Part shown: piece by piece, positions 49,850 to 62,642 of the stretch
How the letters are laid out: each line of letters starts with the position of its first letter
How positions within the stretch are numbered: the first letter of the stretch is position 1
NCBI GenBank assembly: GCA_024305405.1
Contig: JAKNDB010000014.1
Span: 372,001 to 436,000, forward strand
Origin: Dirofilaria immitis
Lineage: Eukaryota > Nematoda > Chromadorea > Rhabditida > Onchocercidae
Direction of reading: 5' to 3'
DNA: 64,000 nt
Made by a program: the position numbers and the translations under genes
The notes under the pieces: generated by a model
Told to the model about the DNA's origin: nothing
Databases searched by the model: none
The model's input: only the letters and a program-made list of their open reading frames with translations

Positions 49850-52800
49850 TTTTTATAATAACGTGTTCGAGAAAAAAACTGTGAATTTTTTTTTTCATCA
49901 AAATCTTCATATTTATGTCGTAGGAATTGTGTTCATTTGGAGTTTCTTTCTAATTTAATTCATATTTCTACATCTTTCTTCAAATATTTCTTTGAATTTT
50001 ATATCTTCTCTTCTCTTTTCATATCTTTTTGATTAACTTTTTTTTTTTTAAATTAAGATAATATTTTTGTAAGGATTTTCATGCATGAAACAAATTGATT
50101 TGAACGTCGATTATAGAAATCTTATTTTGGATGTCTTTCAGATATGTCGCTATCATATCGTTTTGCATAATTCTTGATGATATAAAAGATTAAATGGATT
50201 AGTATATCTTGCATATTCTGCACAATCATCTCCATAGTCTTTTCCAATATTTTATCATTTTACCACTGTGTTTTTAATTTTTGTGAATTGGATATCAATT
50301 ATTCATTCATCCGTCTTCATTGATTACTCATTAATAAATCTTTTTCTGAGTGGCATAATAAGTTCTAGACCAGAGATACACTGTTTCAAATCACGATCAA
50401 ATATACGCTATACGTTATCCATTAAAAATACCTTAGTTTCTTTCTTCATCATTTTTATTGATATTATATATTATGATGGGAAATAAAAGCTTTATACATA
50501 ACTCTACTTGAATTATATATCTAAATAAAGATCTAGGTATGGTTTTTAAGTCCATCCATCTTGTTTGCGATTAGTATTACTAACATTATTAATATGTTAA
50601 TGTAGTAATACATCCAAAAAAACTTTGATTTGTTGAAATTTCATTGAAAAACGGAATTTTCTCTAAAAGAAGAATTCCTCCTTCATTCAATAATCAACTC
50701 TCAAATTGTGATTATATCATATATATGTGTTTGCGTGTATGTATATATATATATATATGAAAGTGTAGAGTCATGATGAAATTTACGAGTTCAAATGATT
50801 GGTTTAGAATTATTTCTTTGCGCTATTACTATCTTAAATTTATTACTCATTGGGATTAAGTAATATTAACAAAAATTAATTAGCCATTAGTGTAACGCAG
50901 TGAATTTGCTTATTTGTTTCCTTTCTTCTATAAAAAGTCTGATATAAATTTCGCAAAAGCAGTATATACATGCTTTCTTCAATTTTGTTGGTTTGAAAAG
51001 TGTCTCGCAAAACAAGAAATGCGATGTCACTATTTGCACTATGTTACCTGACTTTAGCACTGCCAAAAAGAAGTAAATAGCAAAAGCAACTATGTGATTC
51101 AGTTTTGGGTGTATATTGTTAAGCAATCAAGGAAGCAAAATGTCAGTGTTGTTGGAGAATACGAGAATATAATGATGATAGTTTTAATAATGGTGACGAT
51201 AGTGCTTAATGAAATGATGAAGATAATATTTATTTGTTATTCTTTTATTCTGCATACTGTTAAAGTTGTCACTGTTGTCTTTATAAACTAAATTGGGTTG
51301 AAAGTACTCTAAATCAAATGGCATATACATCAAGTTAGAATGTACATACCGGTGCCAATCGTCGCCATACTGCAACAACTTGCCATCATTTTATTGCTGT
51401 TACGGTTTCTGTTGCTGTGCTGTAGTACTATATCTTCTTATTCGAAAGCTTCATTTCCCATATTTTCATTGTTTTCGAATTCCAAAGCAAAATAAATTTT
51501 TTCCATCATCTCCTTCTATTGTTACGGAGTATCTCTCGAAAAGAAAAACGAACTACGTAGCAGGGCAAATTTATTTTGTTTTGCATTTTGCATTCATATA
51601 TTTATCTTACACAACAGCATTAATACATTGGATAGGATGTAAAATGGAAATTTAGTTGCAAACTTTTATATGTAAACAATATGAAAACTAATAAATATTT
51701 GGTAAGAGAAGTATTGTTAGAATTATGTATATATGACAATTAGCATAGATTTGACAGCTTTGCATACTGTTTTCAAATTAAAATTTTTATAAACCAAAAT
51801 CGTCTTTTACTGGAACGAAGCAGTGAAATCTTATCAATTGTTGGAAGAAGTTGACGATATAAGTAAAACAAGAAGTGGTGGCAGAGAAATGAAGCATTAC
51901 TTCATGAACAACTTTCGAAAAAATAAAAGGTGATATTGATACTTTATGCATTAATCTGCAAAAACGATCAAGTTTGTACTGTATGACTCATTTTTTTAAT
52001 TCTTTTGTTATTGATAATTTTGATTAAAAATGCATGGTTTCTGTATCTTTTGTTTATTATTGATTTATCTATTATAAGTGTATAAAAAATTTAAAAGGAT
52101 ATATAATAAGGTGAATATTAGTACAGTCGAATGATAAATTCACAAAAAAATAATGGAAAGATGAGCAAAGGAAAAGAGAAAAAATAAGAAAATTTATTAT
52201 AATATTATCGATATATTAAGATGCTTTTTTATTTTATAGAATTGTTATTGCCTGAATATTCATTGTTCGTCTGGAAGTACTATTGATGAAAAAAGAAATG
52301 GATGGCTTACTGATTACAAAACTTTGATTATTAACATTTTGGATAATTTCATAAAGAGAAGGAGAAAAAAGTATAAATGCTTCAAATTATTCATTTTCAC
52401 TCTGTTTGCTAGATTTTCAAAATTAAACTTTTATTAAGCACTATTTCAAATTTTTGATCCCGAATTCAATAAAGTTTACCTGAATTTTGTTATTTCCAAT
52501 TTCATTTTCTAAGAAATATTTTGCTAATCGTTCAGGAATCAATTTTATTTTCGATGATCTATTGCGTTGAATGTCCTTGAATGTTGAAGAAGAGATGAGT
52601 GGAAAAAGGTATGGATTTTTATTCTTACCTGATATTTTTTATCATATTGTCATGAATGTAATTAAAGATTTAGTTTCTACCTAATTTGCATGATTTTCAT
52701 TCATATAAAGTATGCTATATGTAAGTTCACCTTTATCGGTTAATTTGCATTTTAATTATAATAAATGAGAGTAGTAAAACCACAATCGGAAATCTTCACT

Positions 52801-53538
52801 GATTAATAAATTTTTGAAAATTAATATTTTAAAAATGTTTAAATCCTCGTAGAAACTTCGGAAAAAAAATTAGCAATGACAATCAAATTTTCGTAATTTT
52901 ACAGGTATTTTTAAGTAAAAAAAAACGTTCTTTTGCAAAATAAGACATCAAAAATCGATGACTAATGATGAATTCAATTCTAAGTCATGTTATTTGGGTA
53001 TAATGAAAAAATGAATGGGAAAGGAAAAGTTTTTTTGAGAGAGATATTCCGAAATGATAGGAAAATGGATGATGGATGAGTTGGCTTGATATGTACGATG
53101 ATTGTGCTTTTTTGTTGTATTCACTTGATTTGGTTTAATTTTATTCCCTTTTTGTTGAAAAAATACTCTCTTTGCGAATATTTAATCCTTCTATTTAATA
53201 ACGATGTAGTTGACATTTAATATGAAAATACAGTAGTTAAAAATAAAAACTGTCCGTTGAAAACTCTCTTAGTTTGATCATGAAGCAAATTAAAGTAAGT
53301 GATTAAAATTATATTTTTAAAAAGAATGATTATATCTATTCCATCAATAGGAAATATGTCCTCCTCATATCCTAGTAATTGCGCATTTAATATTCTCTAT
53401 ATCCATCATCTTCATATATTTCATTACCTTTTAAATTACGTATTGATTTTAAAATGCAGAAAGAATTTGTTGCAATTTGCTATGACATTTTGGGATGATC
53501 TTTTCTTAGAATTCAGCAGAAAACGATGCATCGACTTT
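49850..53538. other. AT-rich DNA, no supported gene
   Basis: An AT run sits at 50741-50758. The 91-codon plus-strand frame at 51380-51655 (no ATG start) is plausible as a two-span membrane segment (a Cys-rich start, and YVAGQIYFVLHFAFIYLSY near the end). About five frames of that length are expected by chance and no splice sites frame it. The 65-codon frame at 51094-51291 is similar. The 100-codon frame at 53299-53601 runs into the next repeat. Confidence 0.4.
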
Positions 53539-53598
53539 ATCTTTCAATGTATAATATTTGATATCATGATCTTTCAATATATAATATTTGATGTCATT
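53539..53598 (+). repeat. 30-bp tandem duplication
   Basis: Two 30-bp copies (53539-53568, 53569-53598) beginning ATCTTTCAAT, with about three substitutions. It forms the end of a 100-codon frame, which is therefore partly an artefact. Confidence 0.88.
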
Positions 53599-56330
53599 TA
53601 GCTAATGCTTAATATCTAATCAATTAATATGGTGATAAGTTTAGTGATATCATATATTTATATTTTGCTATTTAAAGCTTTGCTACAATTAGAACGCTTC
53701 AATTTACTTGAATATTAAAATTTCATAACTACATCATGGTTTTCTGTTTGCAATTTAAATCAATATCATTTGCAACTTAGCTTAACTAGTAGATGAAACA
53801 AAATATCGAATGTTGTTGGTAAGATATCTTATCTTATTGCTAAGATAATATTGTTAAACAGATTGGAGCGTATTATATCGACACATGTAATCATCAGTGT
53901 CATTGTAATTTTTCAAATAAGTGAGGTAGTGAAAGAAATAATATTCTAACATACAATGCATATATATCATCCTTCACAATTTCTGATTGTGATTAGAAAA
54001 TTAAAATTTTTCTCAACTTTTTTCTTCGATTTATTTTAACTATATGAAATTTAGCCATACAAATCATAGATCCAGAAATAAACATGCACCAGGATTCATA
54101 TATTCACATTTAATACAATGGATCAAGGGCATGGAATAAGTATGAGGAGGCATAGGACAGTGTGATCGGGAATTGAATGTCGGTAATGACATATTTTCAA
54201 GGGCATCCTGCAATGCTCTTCGCTGCAGTTTATATATGTTGATTTCGTTCTCAGCATTCCCAACTATCTAACATTATAGTTATCTTCTTTTTCTATTTCA
54301 TTATTCCAGTAAATTAGTCTGGTTATTTGTAAGAATAGATTCATGAACAAATCTGATAGAACTTCGAATGATTAAATTAATTTTTTGAATTAATATTTAG
54401 CTGATATGATTACTATGGATCATCTAGATTTTAACGATAATTCAAATTTCTCGAATTCAAGAATTTTATGACAGCTAAAAGAACCAAGTTTTATTGACTT
54501 ATAAATCTTGTAAATGTATAACTTGTAAATATAAAATGAAATATGATTTAGTCTTTAGATTATTTGTATTCTTCTGACTTCCTCTTTTTTTTTCAAATTT
54601 ATATCTGTTAACAACCAAAGCTTTTAATCCTTAAATTTAATTTTTGATTTTCAGATTTTAAGTGTGTAGAAATTTTGAATTCATGAATTGAAAGATAAAA
54701 ACAAAAATTGTCTGGAATAGTTTTGCACGTGAATAGGTAAGCAAATTGAATTCTTGTTTATCGCTTCAAAATTGATATATGACCTATTAAAATGTGCATG
54801 AAGTTTTAAGAAATTTACATTGCGCAGAAAATTTATTATTACACCATATAACAATTTCTAACATTTACGATTATAAATATTCTTTTTATTGATGGCTTGC
54901 ATTGGATATGTGTAAGTTGCTGCTAAACACTTTCATGATAATCCTTTGATCCGATTGAATCCTGAAATCATTTCATTCTTTAAGAAAATTAGATTTATAG
55001 TTACTTGATTCTAGGAAGAAAACAAAGAAAGAAGTAAACAAGAGAGGCAAATATGCATACGTTATAAAACTTGGATGAGCAAAAGTTTGCATAAAAGAGG
55101 AGATTAAAATTCGAATAATTCTCGAATCATTTCTTGACATAATATGAGCTTATCTATCGACAAATGTAGTGAATTCGCAAAAAAAAAAGAAAAAAAATGA
55201 AAAATAAATCAAGTAAAAGAAATTCATTCTGGAAAATAAGAGAACAAAGCTTTGGATATTTCGAATTTAAGTTTTCTCTTTCCTTTGTTAAGTTATGGAG
55301 AAGCAATTGTGCATGACTGAAAGAAATTATACAAAACCTCGTTTCAGTTTTGCCTGCTTTTCATTTATGCAAAAGTTATCGCACCAACAATTATTTTTTT
55401 TTCCTATTTTCTATAGTAGAAGTGTTAAGAGATAAAAAGACAAATGAATGAATGGGGTTTTGTAAAGGGAGGAAGATGGGAAAAAGAAAAGGATATAGAA
55501 AGAAAGTATTAGCAAATTCCTTGATTTACCATCTTGATCAGAATATGTTGATTGCGATGATGATAGTTGTTTTGTAGGCATCTGGCAAGCTGTTTCTTAA
55601 TCCTCCAATATTTCATTTTTTCTCTTCATTGCTTTGCATCATGTAATTATTGTTCGAAATGGTTACAGTCTTTGAAAAGTGACTCAGCATTATTTTCATT
55701 GAGCAGAAATTTCCTACTGTCTAAGAAGAACTGCATTTTTGAATGCAAAATTGAAGTAATTATTGATCCCTCGAATTTCAATTTTATAATACAGATTAAT
55801 ATTATCGTGCCAAAACTGTCTTGCACTTTTACGTAGCTTATCATTTGATTCGTCAAAATGAAGAGTTAAGCTCAACTGATAAGCTATCTTAAGGGAATAA
55901 TGTTATAAAAGTTTATCAGCTGTTCATTTGTTTGGAGAATTTTCCATTTTTCTTTTCAATTCTTTTGAAAAAGTTGGATGATAAATTTAAGTTGCCTGAG
56001 CTGAAAAGTGGAAGTAATGTATATGACGCAAATTTTTCCATTATTAATTAATTTCCTGACTTCTTTGCTTTTTCCGGTTTGTGTTAACTTCATTTAGGTC
56101 ACTTAAGTTCATTATATGACTTGTCTTACAGTTCATCCAATCGCCAGGACTCAAAATTCTTAAATATCATTCCATTTTTAGCTTTACGTCTATTTCTTTT
56201 ATCTGATAAGAAGTGAAATTCATATTAATGATGAATAAAGTAAAATTTAAACAAACGAAATTTGAATTTTTAAATAATAATTTAAAATGCAAATTTATTT
56301 GACAATTTGTCAACTCGGTTTTCTGGTTCT
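53599..56330. other. AT-rich DNA, no supported gene
   Basis: An 89-codon plus-strand frame at 55567-55836 follows an acceptor-like GTTGTTTTGTAG and contains KKNCIFECKIEVIIDPSNFN; a 69-codon minus frame overlaps it. Neither has further support. Nothing else recognised. Confidence 0.4.
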
Positions 56331-56579
56331 CTAAAACTGAAAAATGGAAGTTTGATTGGTGCTAAATAATCGTAGCAGCTTTGTGGAAGTGGCTTTCGCT
56401 CTGTTGCATAATGATGTTGACATCGTTACGCTCATTTCTCCGTAGATTGTAGTAGCAAAACCCGTTTTAGCAGTATTAGCAGAAAAAGGCTTTACAATTA
56501 AGGACTTTTCTTTCATTCAAATTCAATCTTCCGTTTCGCCTTGCCTTCATTTCCTTTCTTTCACTTCATGCATCACTGC
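56331..56579. other. G+C-raised island with open frames on both strands
   Basis: About 56340-56500 is richer in G+C. Minus strand: a complete 61-codon ATG frame (56331-56516) with a Thr/Ser/Lys-rich product, part of which reads GFATTIYGEMSVTMSTSLCN. An in-frame TGA lies directly before its ATG. Plus strand: a frame starting near 56358 reads NNRSSFVEVAFALLHNDVDI, meets a TAG near 56445, then continues open to a TAA near 56594. The plus frame has strong RNY codon character but is interrupted. Either could be a true or decayed exon; no family recognised. Confidence 0.2.
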
Positions 56580-58099
56580 TATCTTTTCTAAATAAGAGTT
56601 GTCAAATAAATTGGCCTATGTAAGTAACATTGGCCTTCATCTTTCCTTCAGTTATAGATACATAGTAATTTAACTATTCAATTCAAAAATTCAACATTCT
56701 TGTTTTTCATACTTTTTTTTAATATCTATATGTTTGTGTAATATATGTATAACTTATTCGATCCACTGGATTCATTTTCTGGCAATAGAAAACTTTGATT
56801 TATCAGGATGAAAAGAAGCATACACGAGAATTCTGAACAACGATTATAATATGACAACATTCACTGTTGAACTATCCGATTAAACCATGAATATTCGAAT
56901 GACAGCAGATGTTAGTCTTAGATAAACCGTCACTCAAGGACACATTATACAGAATAGTCGAACAATTTTGATAGATAATTATTTGTGATTGTTTTCAAAA
57001 ATTTTTTCTCTCCGTACGTACATGTGTATTTATGCTTACTTTATACATTTTTATTGATCAATTTTTCTGAGTGAAATTTAAGCATATATTGATCCAGTTT
57101 TGCGGATTTTTTCTTAATTAATATATCGCACTTTATGTTAATCGTAAATTAGTTATTTCTTCTCATCATATTTTTTTAGTAAGTTTGGAAATTCGGTATT
57201 AAATAAGATTTTCAGAATCTTTTCAAATAAAAGATCTCACTTTGCAAGTAAGCTGTGAATTTATGATATATTTTTCAATAATCCAAATCATGAATTGCAA
57301 ATCCAGTTTTTCTTTCTCTTTAGTAGATCCAGTTTTCAGCAATATCTATTTTTCTTACAAGTTTGTTTTTAACTCAACCATTACTAAAACGTATTTTGAT
57401 AACAATCTTCGTAGTTAATTGCTTTTTTTATTTATCCTTTTCTGAACTTTAATTCATCATGCATTTTTTTTTAAATTCAACTCTATCAATCACTTTGTCC
57501 TATATATTCTTATTTCATTTTTTTAAAAATATTTTTAAATTCATCTCAATGAAAATAGTAGTTAAATTCTTCCTGTTTTATATCATCATCATCTTTCTGC
57601 AAAATTAACGACAGATTTGGTTAACTATTAAGTCATACTCGAGATTTCAAAAACTCGAGTTGCTTATTTATGATTAGTCGCTGTTTCTTTAGACTCTGAT
57701 TTCTGTACTTTAAAGAATGTAATGATGACATTCTGAATTTTATCATTAAAAAATGATACTCAAATTTCTCATTTATAGGAATTTATTAATTTTAAAAAGA
57801 TTAAGATAAGAGAAAAAGATAAAAAAAGAGAAGAAAATTTAGAATAAGGATAAAAGCAATTTTAGATATTTTTACGGAAAGAAAAGCAAAAAATTAGCAT
57901 ACGGTGTATATTTTTCTCCCACTTAATTATAATGAATATATATTGAAGGCAGTAGTACAACAATAAGTAGCATTTTGAAATACGGCTTATGCTATCGAAG
58001 AAACGATAGGTAGTTAGTTGCAGAAGGTTATGGGAACAAAGGAGAAGTGGAATTGTGAAAACACTGTTGAAAAATTAACTCCTCATTTTATTTTTCTTT
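56580..58099. other. AT-rich DNA, no gene seen
   Basis: A small CTCGAG repeat-palindrome lies near 57640-57660. A purine-rich stretch occurs at about 57797-57850. No supported exon or RNA gene. Confidence 0.5.
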
Positions 58100-58390
58100 T
58101 CATATTGATGGGAAAGAGTAGAGGAGGAGAAAGAAGGGTGAGAGGTGCTCCTCATTTTCAATCATTTCAGTTAGGTGAGCAATGCTTTTACCGCTAAATA
58201 GCAATAGCAGTAGTAGTAGCAGTGTGCCATTTACCTGTACGCTCCCTCTATTCTCGATCATTTCCAGTACTCTTTGCTCTGTGTTGCACAGTGAAATTAG
58301 TAGATGTGGTGGTTTTTTGGGAAGTCCAGAAATCATCCAATCGTCCGTATCCTTTAATGAAAGGTTGCCGATGCATTCTACTTCTGAGGG
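58100..58390 (-). CDS. Possible exon with poly-Leu run, unknown protein
   Basis: A minus-strand frame is open for 96 codons before its stop at 58100, with raised G+C in its first half. If spliced, an exon 58383-58235 is bounded by CCCTCAG (acceptor-like) and by CAG|GTAAAT (good donor), giving 49 codons rich in charged residues (VECIGNLSLKDTDDW, then SLCNTEQRVLEMIENRGSVQ). If unspliced, the frame continues into eight consecutive Leu encoded by a decayed GTA/GCA trinucleotide repeat, then AHLTEMIENEEHL. The motif EMIEN occurs twice with related DNA, suggesting local duplication. An overlapping plus-strand frame (58182-58412) is Ser-rich because of the same repeat. No family recognised. Confidence 0.27.
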   Translation of the reverse strand, partial: PSEVECIGNLSLKDTDDWMISGLPKKPPHLLISLCNTEQRVLEMIENRGSVQVNGTLLLLLLLLFSGKSIAHLTEMIENEEHLSPFFLLLYSFPSI

Positions 58391-60420
58391 TTATTTCCTA
58401 ATTGAACCCTAATGACCAATACTATCAATTGCAATTATGTTTTCTTTCTTCTTCAGTCTGCCGCTCCTGTACATTGTAAATTATTATTGCAGCCTTTTTC
58501 TGCTAGTTCTGAATTACAACATTTGATGTTGCGTTTTTTTTTAGATAGAAATAATTATAAATCATAGTAACATTCAAGATGAAATTAGAATAAGAAGGAT
58601 CATCAGGAATCATCCGCTGGTATATTTTCAAATTTCCTGTAGATTATTTACGAAATATTTATCATTACTTCTTCATTTTCTCTAATTCAGTTCAATAACA
58701 TTACTCCAGGTATTTGATCCGATTTCGTTATTCTTATATTACGAAACAGTAGGTAAAAACTGATATGGTTAAAAGATGCGTAGCATTAGCAATTAATTCT
58801 GTTTTATACATATGTTCTTAAGGTTGTCGATTATCTCTCTATTTGGAAAATTTTAAGATCAAATAAGGATGAATTGATTATAGTGCCTACTGTTCTCGTG
58901 GTTTATTGATTCATATTTGCTTAAAATGTTGATATGTGGGATATAGGGAGGAAGAGATGAATATGATTATTTAGTCGAACGGAGTTGTTATTAATGCTAA
59001 CAGCAAGAAGCGGAAGAAAAAGAATCTAAATTTCAAAAAAGCTTGAGTGTGTAAATTAATAATTTAAAAGTCGACTAATTTTGAAGTAATTTGAATTGAA
59101 GTCGTTATATTTGTACAGTTCGAATGTTTTGTAATTAATATATAGGTGATCTAATAGTTTCTAAATTCTCAAAACTAGCAAATATTTCGATTAAATATCT
59201 GCTATGGACTACGTATGAACGTGTTCAATTTTTCTTAATTGTGTCATCTTTATGAATGCTAACTCCTTCTGAATCTTTTCCTGAATTGCTTTTCTATCTA
59301 GGTTCTATCATTATTGATTCCTGAGATTTCCTGAAATCAAAGCTGATTTTATTTTGAATATCGACACATAATGCATGTTCATTCCACTGAAAGAAAGGAT
59401 TAGTTAAAAACATTCGCTTTCTGATTGATCATCTACATTTAGAAAGGACATAAGAAGGCTAAGGATGATTAGAAAAAGACATAGGGATGGAAATGGAGTG
59501 GTATAGGAAAAGTTTTATGGATTTAATCAAGTAGAATGTAAAAGTGCCAATATGCGCCACTCGTGCATATATTCATCATGTTCGAGATTTATCATTTTGT
59601 CAAAATTTTCCCTAAAAATGTTAGATTTGCTTTCTAAGTTTTATTTGGACTAGTAGCACAAAAAATTAAACTTATTTGAATATGCAGATGTCCTTTAACT
59701 CAAAAAATCTTTTATGTAGAATGAAGAAAGAACGATAGAATTAGGCTGTCGATTTGGATTTTTTTTTAGAGAAAAACCTGAAATTAATTCAAAGCTTCAA
59801 AAAAGACTTGATTCTATTCGTAAACTTTATTCGATCCGAAGTCTGCGTACTTCACTATATACCACGATAATACCTTTTCAACTATTTTGGATTAACCATT
59901 TGTAGATTGGTGAAAAGGTTAAAAATTATTTTCAGAATCGCTGTTTTCGAGAACATGAAATTGATTATCAGCTTTTTCTGAAATGGTGATAAAATGCAAT
60001 AATCACGAATAAATTTCAACAGTTCAAGCAAATCGAAAAACAAATCTGAATTTTGGCAGTTTTTTGTAAGGTATATTTAAATTATTACTATTGCTTGTAA
60101 AAACTTTTAGCATCTTCCCGTTTCGCAATACTAAATGTATTGCTAACTTTTTCCGATGATAGCAAAATTATTATAATTTTTATGCTTCTTATTTATTCCT
60201 GTTTTACAAGACACGCAAACTTATAACAAAGCTGTAGTAAAATTGCAGTCCGATAATGATAATATCATGCATTTTTTAGTTCTGTTCTAGTAGAAAGGAA
60301 ACGAAAAACTAAAAACATGAGACTGCATTGAGTAAGGAATGGAGATAATACTCGGAGAAAAGTGTTCTGACAAAGATTATTAATTTTGTCTGAGGAAAAA
60401 TGTAAAATTTCATTTCTCAT
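58391..60420. other. AT-rich DNA, no gene seen
   Basis: 2 kb with no supported frame, RNA gene or notable repeat. Confidence 0.5.
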
Positions 60421-60440
60421 TATATATATATATATATATG
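60421..60440 (+). repeat. (TA)n microsatellite
   Basis: About ten TA units. Confidence 0.9.
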
Positions 60441-61052
60441 TTTCGACATGATGAACTTTGATTCAAGTTTTATTTCATGTACAGCTATATTCACAAAAAG
60501 TTGATTGAAAAAGAAAGTTGCTAAATCTGATAATAAAAACAAGCTTGCATAAATCACATGAATATCAAAAAATAAATGCAGAGGCATAACCAATCGGAAG
60601 TAAAAAATAGGCTAGTTGTAAAAGCTGCTTTACAATAAAGTATTGGTTATAAAATCTTCCTTACTTGAAAATTATTTGTCGCCTGGACTTTTCATTTTCA
60701 GGAATATTTAAAGAGTCAGTTTAAAATATCACGAAATATATCATGGTCAGCAAGCAGATTTCAGTGACATCATGGAATGCCGTATGCTTATTAACTTTAT
60801 CCAGAGCTTTTATCCAGAATTATTTATAAAATGCGGCTGCTTCAAAGAACTTTATAAAATTGGTCCTCAATCAAATATTTGAAAAGATTTTTTTCTACAT
60901 TTCCTTTTTGTCAAGATGGAATGTTTCATATTCGTAATTCCGATTTATCTATTAATCAAATTTTTTTTGTCAGTTGATATCGAAGATATCTGAATATTCT
61001 GAAGAAGCTTTTATTCAAATACTCTAAATATCCACTACTGATTGTTGCTATT
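60441..61052. other. AT-rich DNA, nothing seen
   Basis: No frame, RNA gene or repeat stands out. Confidence 0.5.
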
Positions 61053-61247
61053 AATATATATGTATATATATATATAATCCATTATATGGATGCATTGATG
61101 AAGAGTTTATGAATAGGTGGGTGCTTGCAGCGAAAACTCCTATTTTATGAAGTACAGATGCAGAATGCATCACATACATACATACACATACATGCACATA
61201 CATACACATACACGTACACATACATATATACATATAATAATATATAA
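61053..61247. repeat. AT and CATA simple-sequence pair
   Basis: An AT run at 61053-61077 and a CATA/CACATA run at 61171-61247, separated by about 90 bp of ordinary sequence. The minus-strand frame across them (61051-61233) is a repeat artefact. Confidence 0.85.
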
Positions 61248-62402
61248 TCGGCTCAGTAATACATACATATGTATTTGCTGTTGATATGAATGAGTAAGAC
61301 GGAAAAAAATAAACTTACTAGCCACTCCTCTGCTTCCTTTAGCAATTGTCGATGGACAGCTCGGATTGAATTATTCGTCAAATAGAGACTCTATGTTTCA
61401 GCTTTAATTGTTTCTTCACTTGTGTAATAACATTATAGAGACCATTTTTAATCTCTGATCTCATTGATTCTCTGAATTCAACCAAATATATCCAAATATT
61501 CGTGATAGGTTTGAGTGTTTTTATGCTTAAAATTATTAGGAAATAAATAATTTTACCTTTTTCTTTTCTCATCTCCAGATTTGATACTGATATTTAGATA
61601 CTTAAACTTATGGCATTTTTGGTCCATAAAAGATTAATTTTATGAAATTTTATTTATTTTCAAATTGTCTTTATTTATGCTGTGAAATTAATGGAGCGAG
61701 TATTGATTATTTTGCATAATTATTCATTTCTTTTTCCATCAAATTCGACTAGAAAATTTATCACACTGACAGTTGAGCATTGTTTTATGTTGTTATATTA
61801 TCAAAAGTTTAATCGGAAAATAGAGTAAACAAAATAGTTTAATGAGAGAAGATAGGGAATCATGAGGAAATCTGAGAAGGAATCATTCTACAATCACATC
61901 ACCTGGAAGTTTTTGTTGTAATAGAAAAGATTTTTAGTTAGGCCATCAGAATTCTTCCTTCTTTTCATTCTCTTTCCCAATGAAACCAATCAATATTTTA
62001 TATTTTAATTAAAACATTAGCCATATTTTCATTCTTTAATATATCATCTATTTTATCTTCAATTGATATTTAATTCATTTTGATGCAAGTCAAATCTTTG
62101 TATAAGTAAATTAGTTTAAACTTTAAGATGATCTCTTCTAGTATGATACTTCATCAGTAACATATATTTCCTTTATTATTACTTTCTTTTTGTGGTCTTT
62201 CTATGACGGGCACATTTTATAAAATCAACTTGCCGCATACTGTGTATCTACTTTTTATATGTGCATGCATGGAATAATAGATCGTTTCGCTAATTCAGTA
62301 AATAAGTATATTATGTGGTGTTTTTATAAACCTATTTAGTATATCTCTATCTTATAGTGTGAAGTTTAGCAAATTGTTTACTTTTGTTCCATTGAATATT
62401 TT
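61248..62402. other. AT-rich DNA, no supported gene
   Basis: A 64-codon minus-strand frame at 61378-61572 has a purine-rich sense strand and ends in GLYNVITQVKKQLKLKHRVS, but nothing further supports it. Otherwise nothing seen. Confidence 0.4.
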
Positions 62403-62481
62403 ATGTTTAAGCATGATTTCGTTCACGTTTTTTTCTATAAAAGTTTTAAATTAGAAAATATTTTTCATTCTTTTTTTTCAG

Positions 62482-62642
62482 AAAGTATTCTCGCATACCA
62501 TAATAAATTTTTGGCTTGTTGCGTAGATAAAGCAAACGATAGAGAGAAGAAAAGTGCGAAAAAGAGCGATTTCAAAATCTTCTTTTTTCTTGACTTTGAC
62601 AAGAAAACGGGAAATAAGAAGACGAGAATCATTTCATGTTGA
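62482..62642 (+). CDS. Possible terminal exon, basic unknown protein
   Basis: This has the best splice acceptor in the window: TTCTTTTTTTTTCAG ends at 62481, typical of metazoan and especially nematode introns. From it, two bases plus 52 codons run to TGA at 62640-62642. The other two frames hit stops within about 20 codons, so the frame is well defined. The product starts SILAYHNKFLACCVDKANDR and is strongly basic (EKKSAKKSDFK, DKKTGNKKTR), with a short FFFLDF core. The frame extends upstream through the acceptor to an ATG at 62403, but that part is T-driven. No family recognised; a partner upstream exon was not found. Confidence 0.35.

Noticed and set aside
51380..51655. 91-codon frame as a two-span membrane protein
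   Set aside because: No ATG near the start, no acceptor, and length within chance expectation; kept only as a note.
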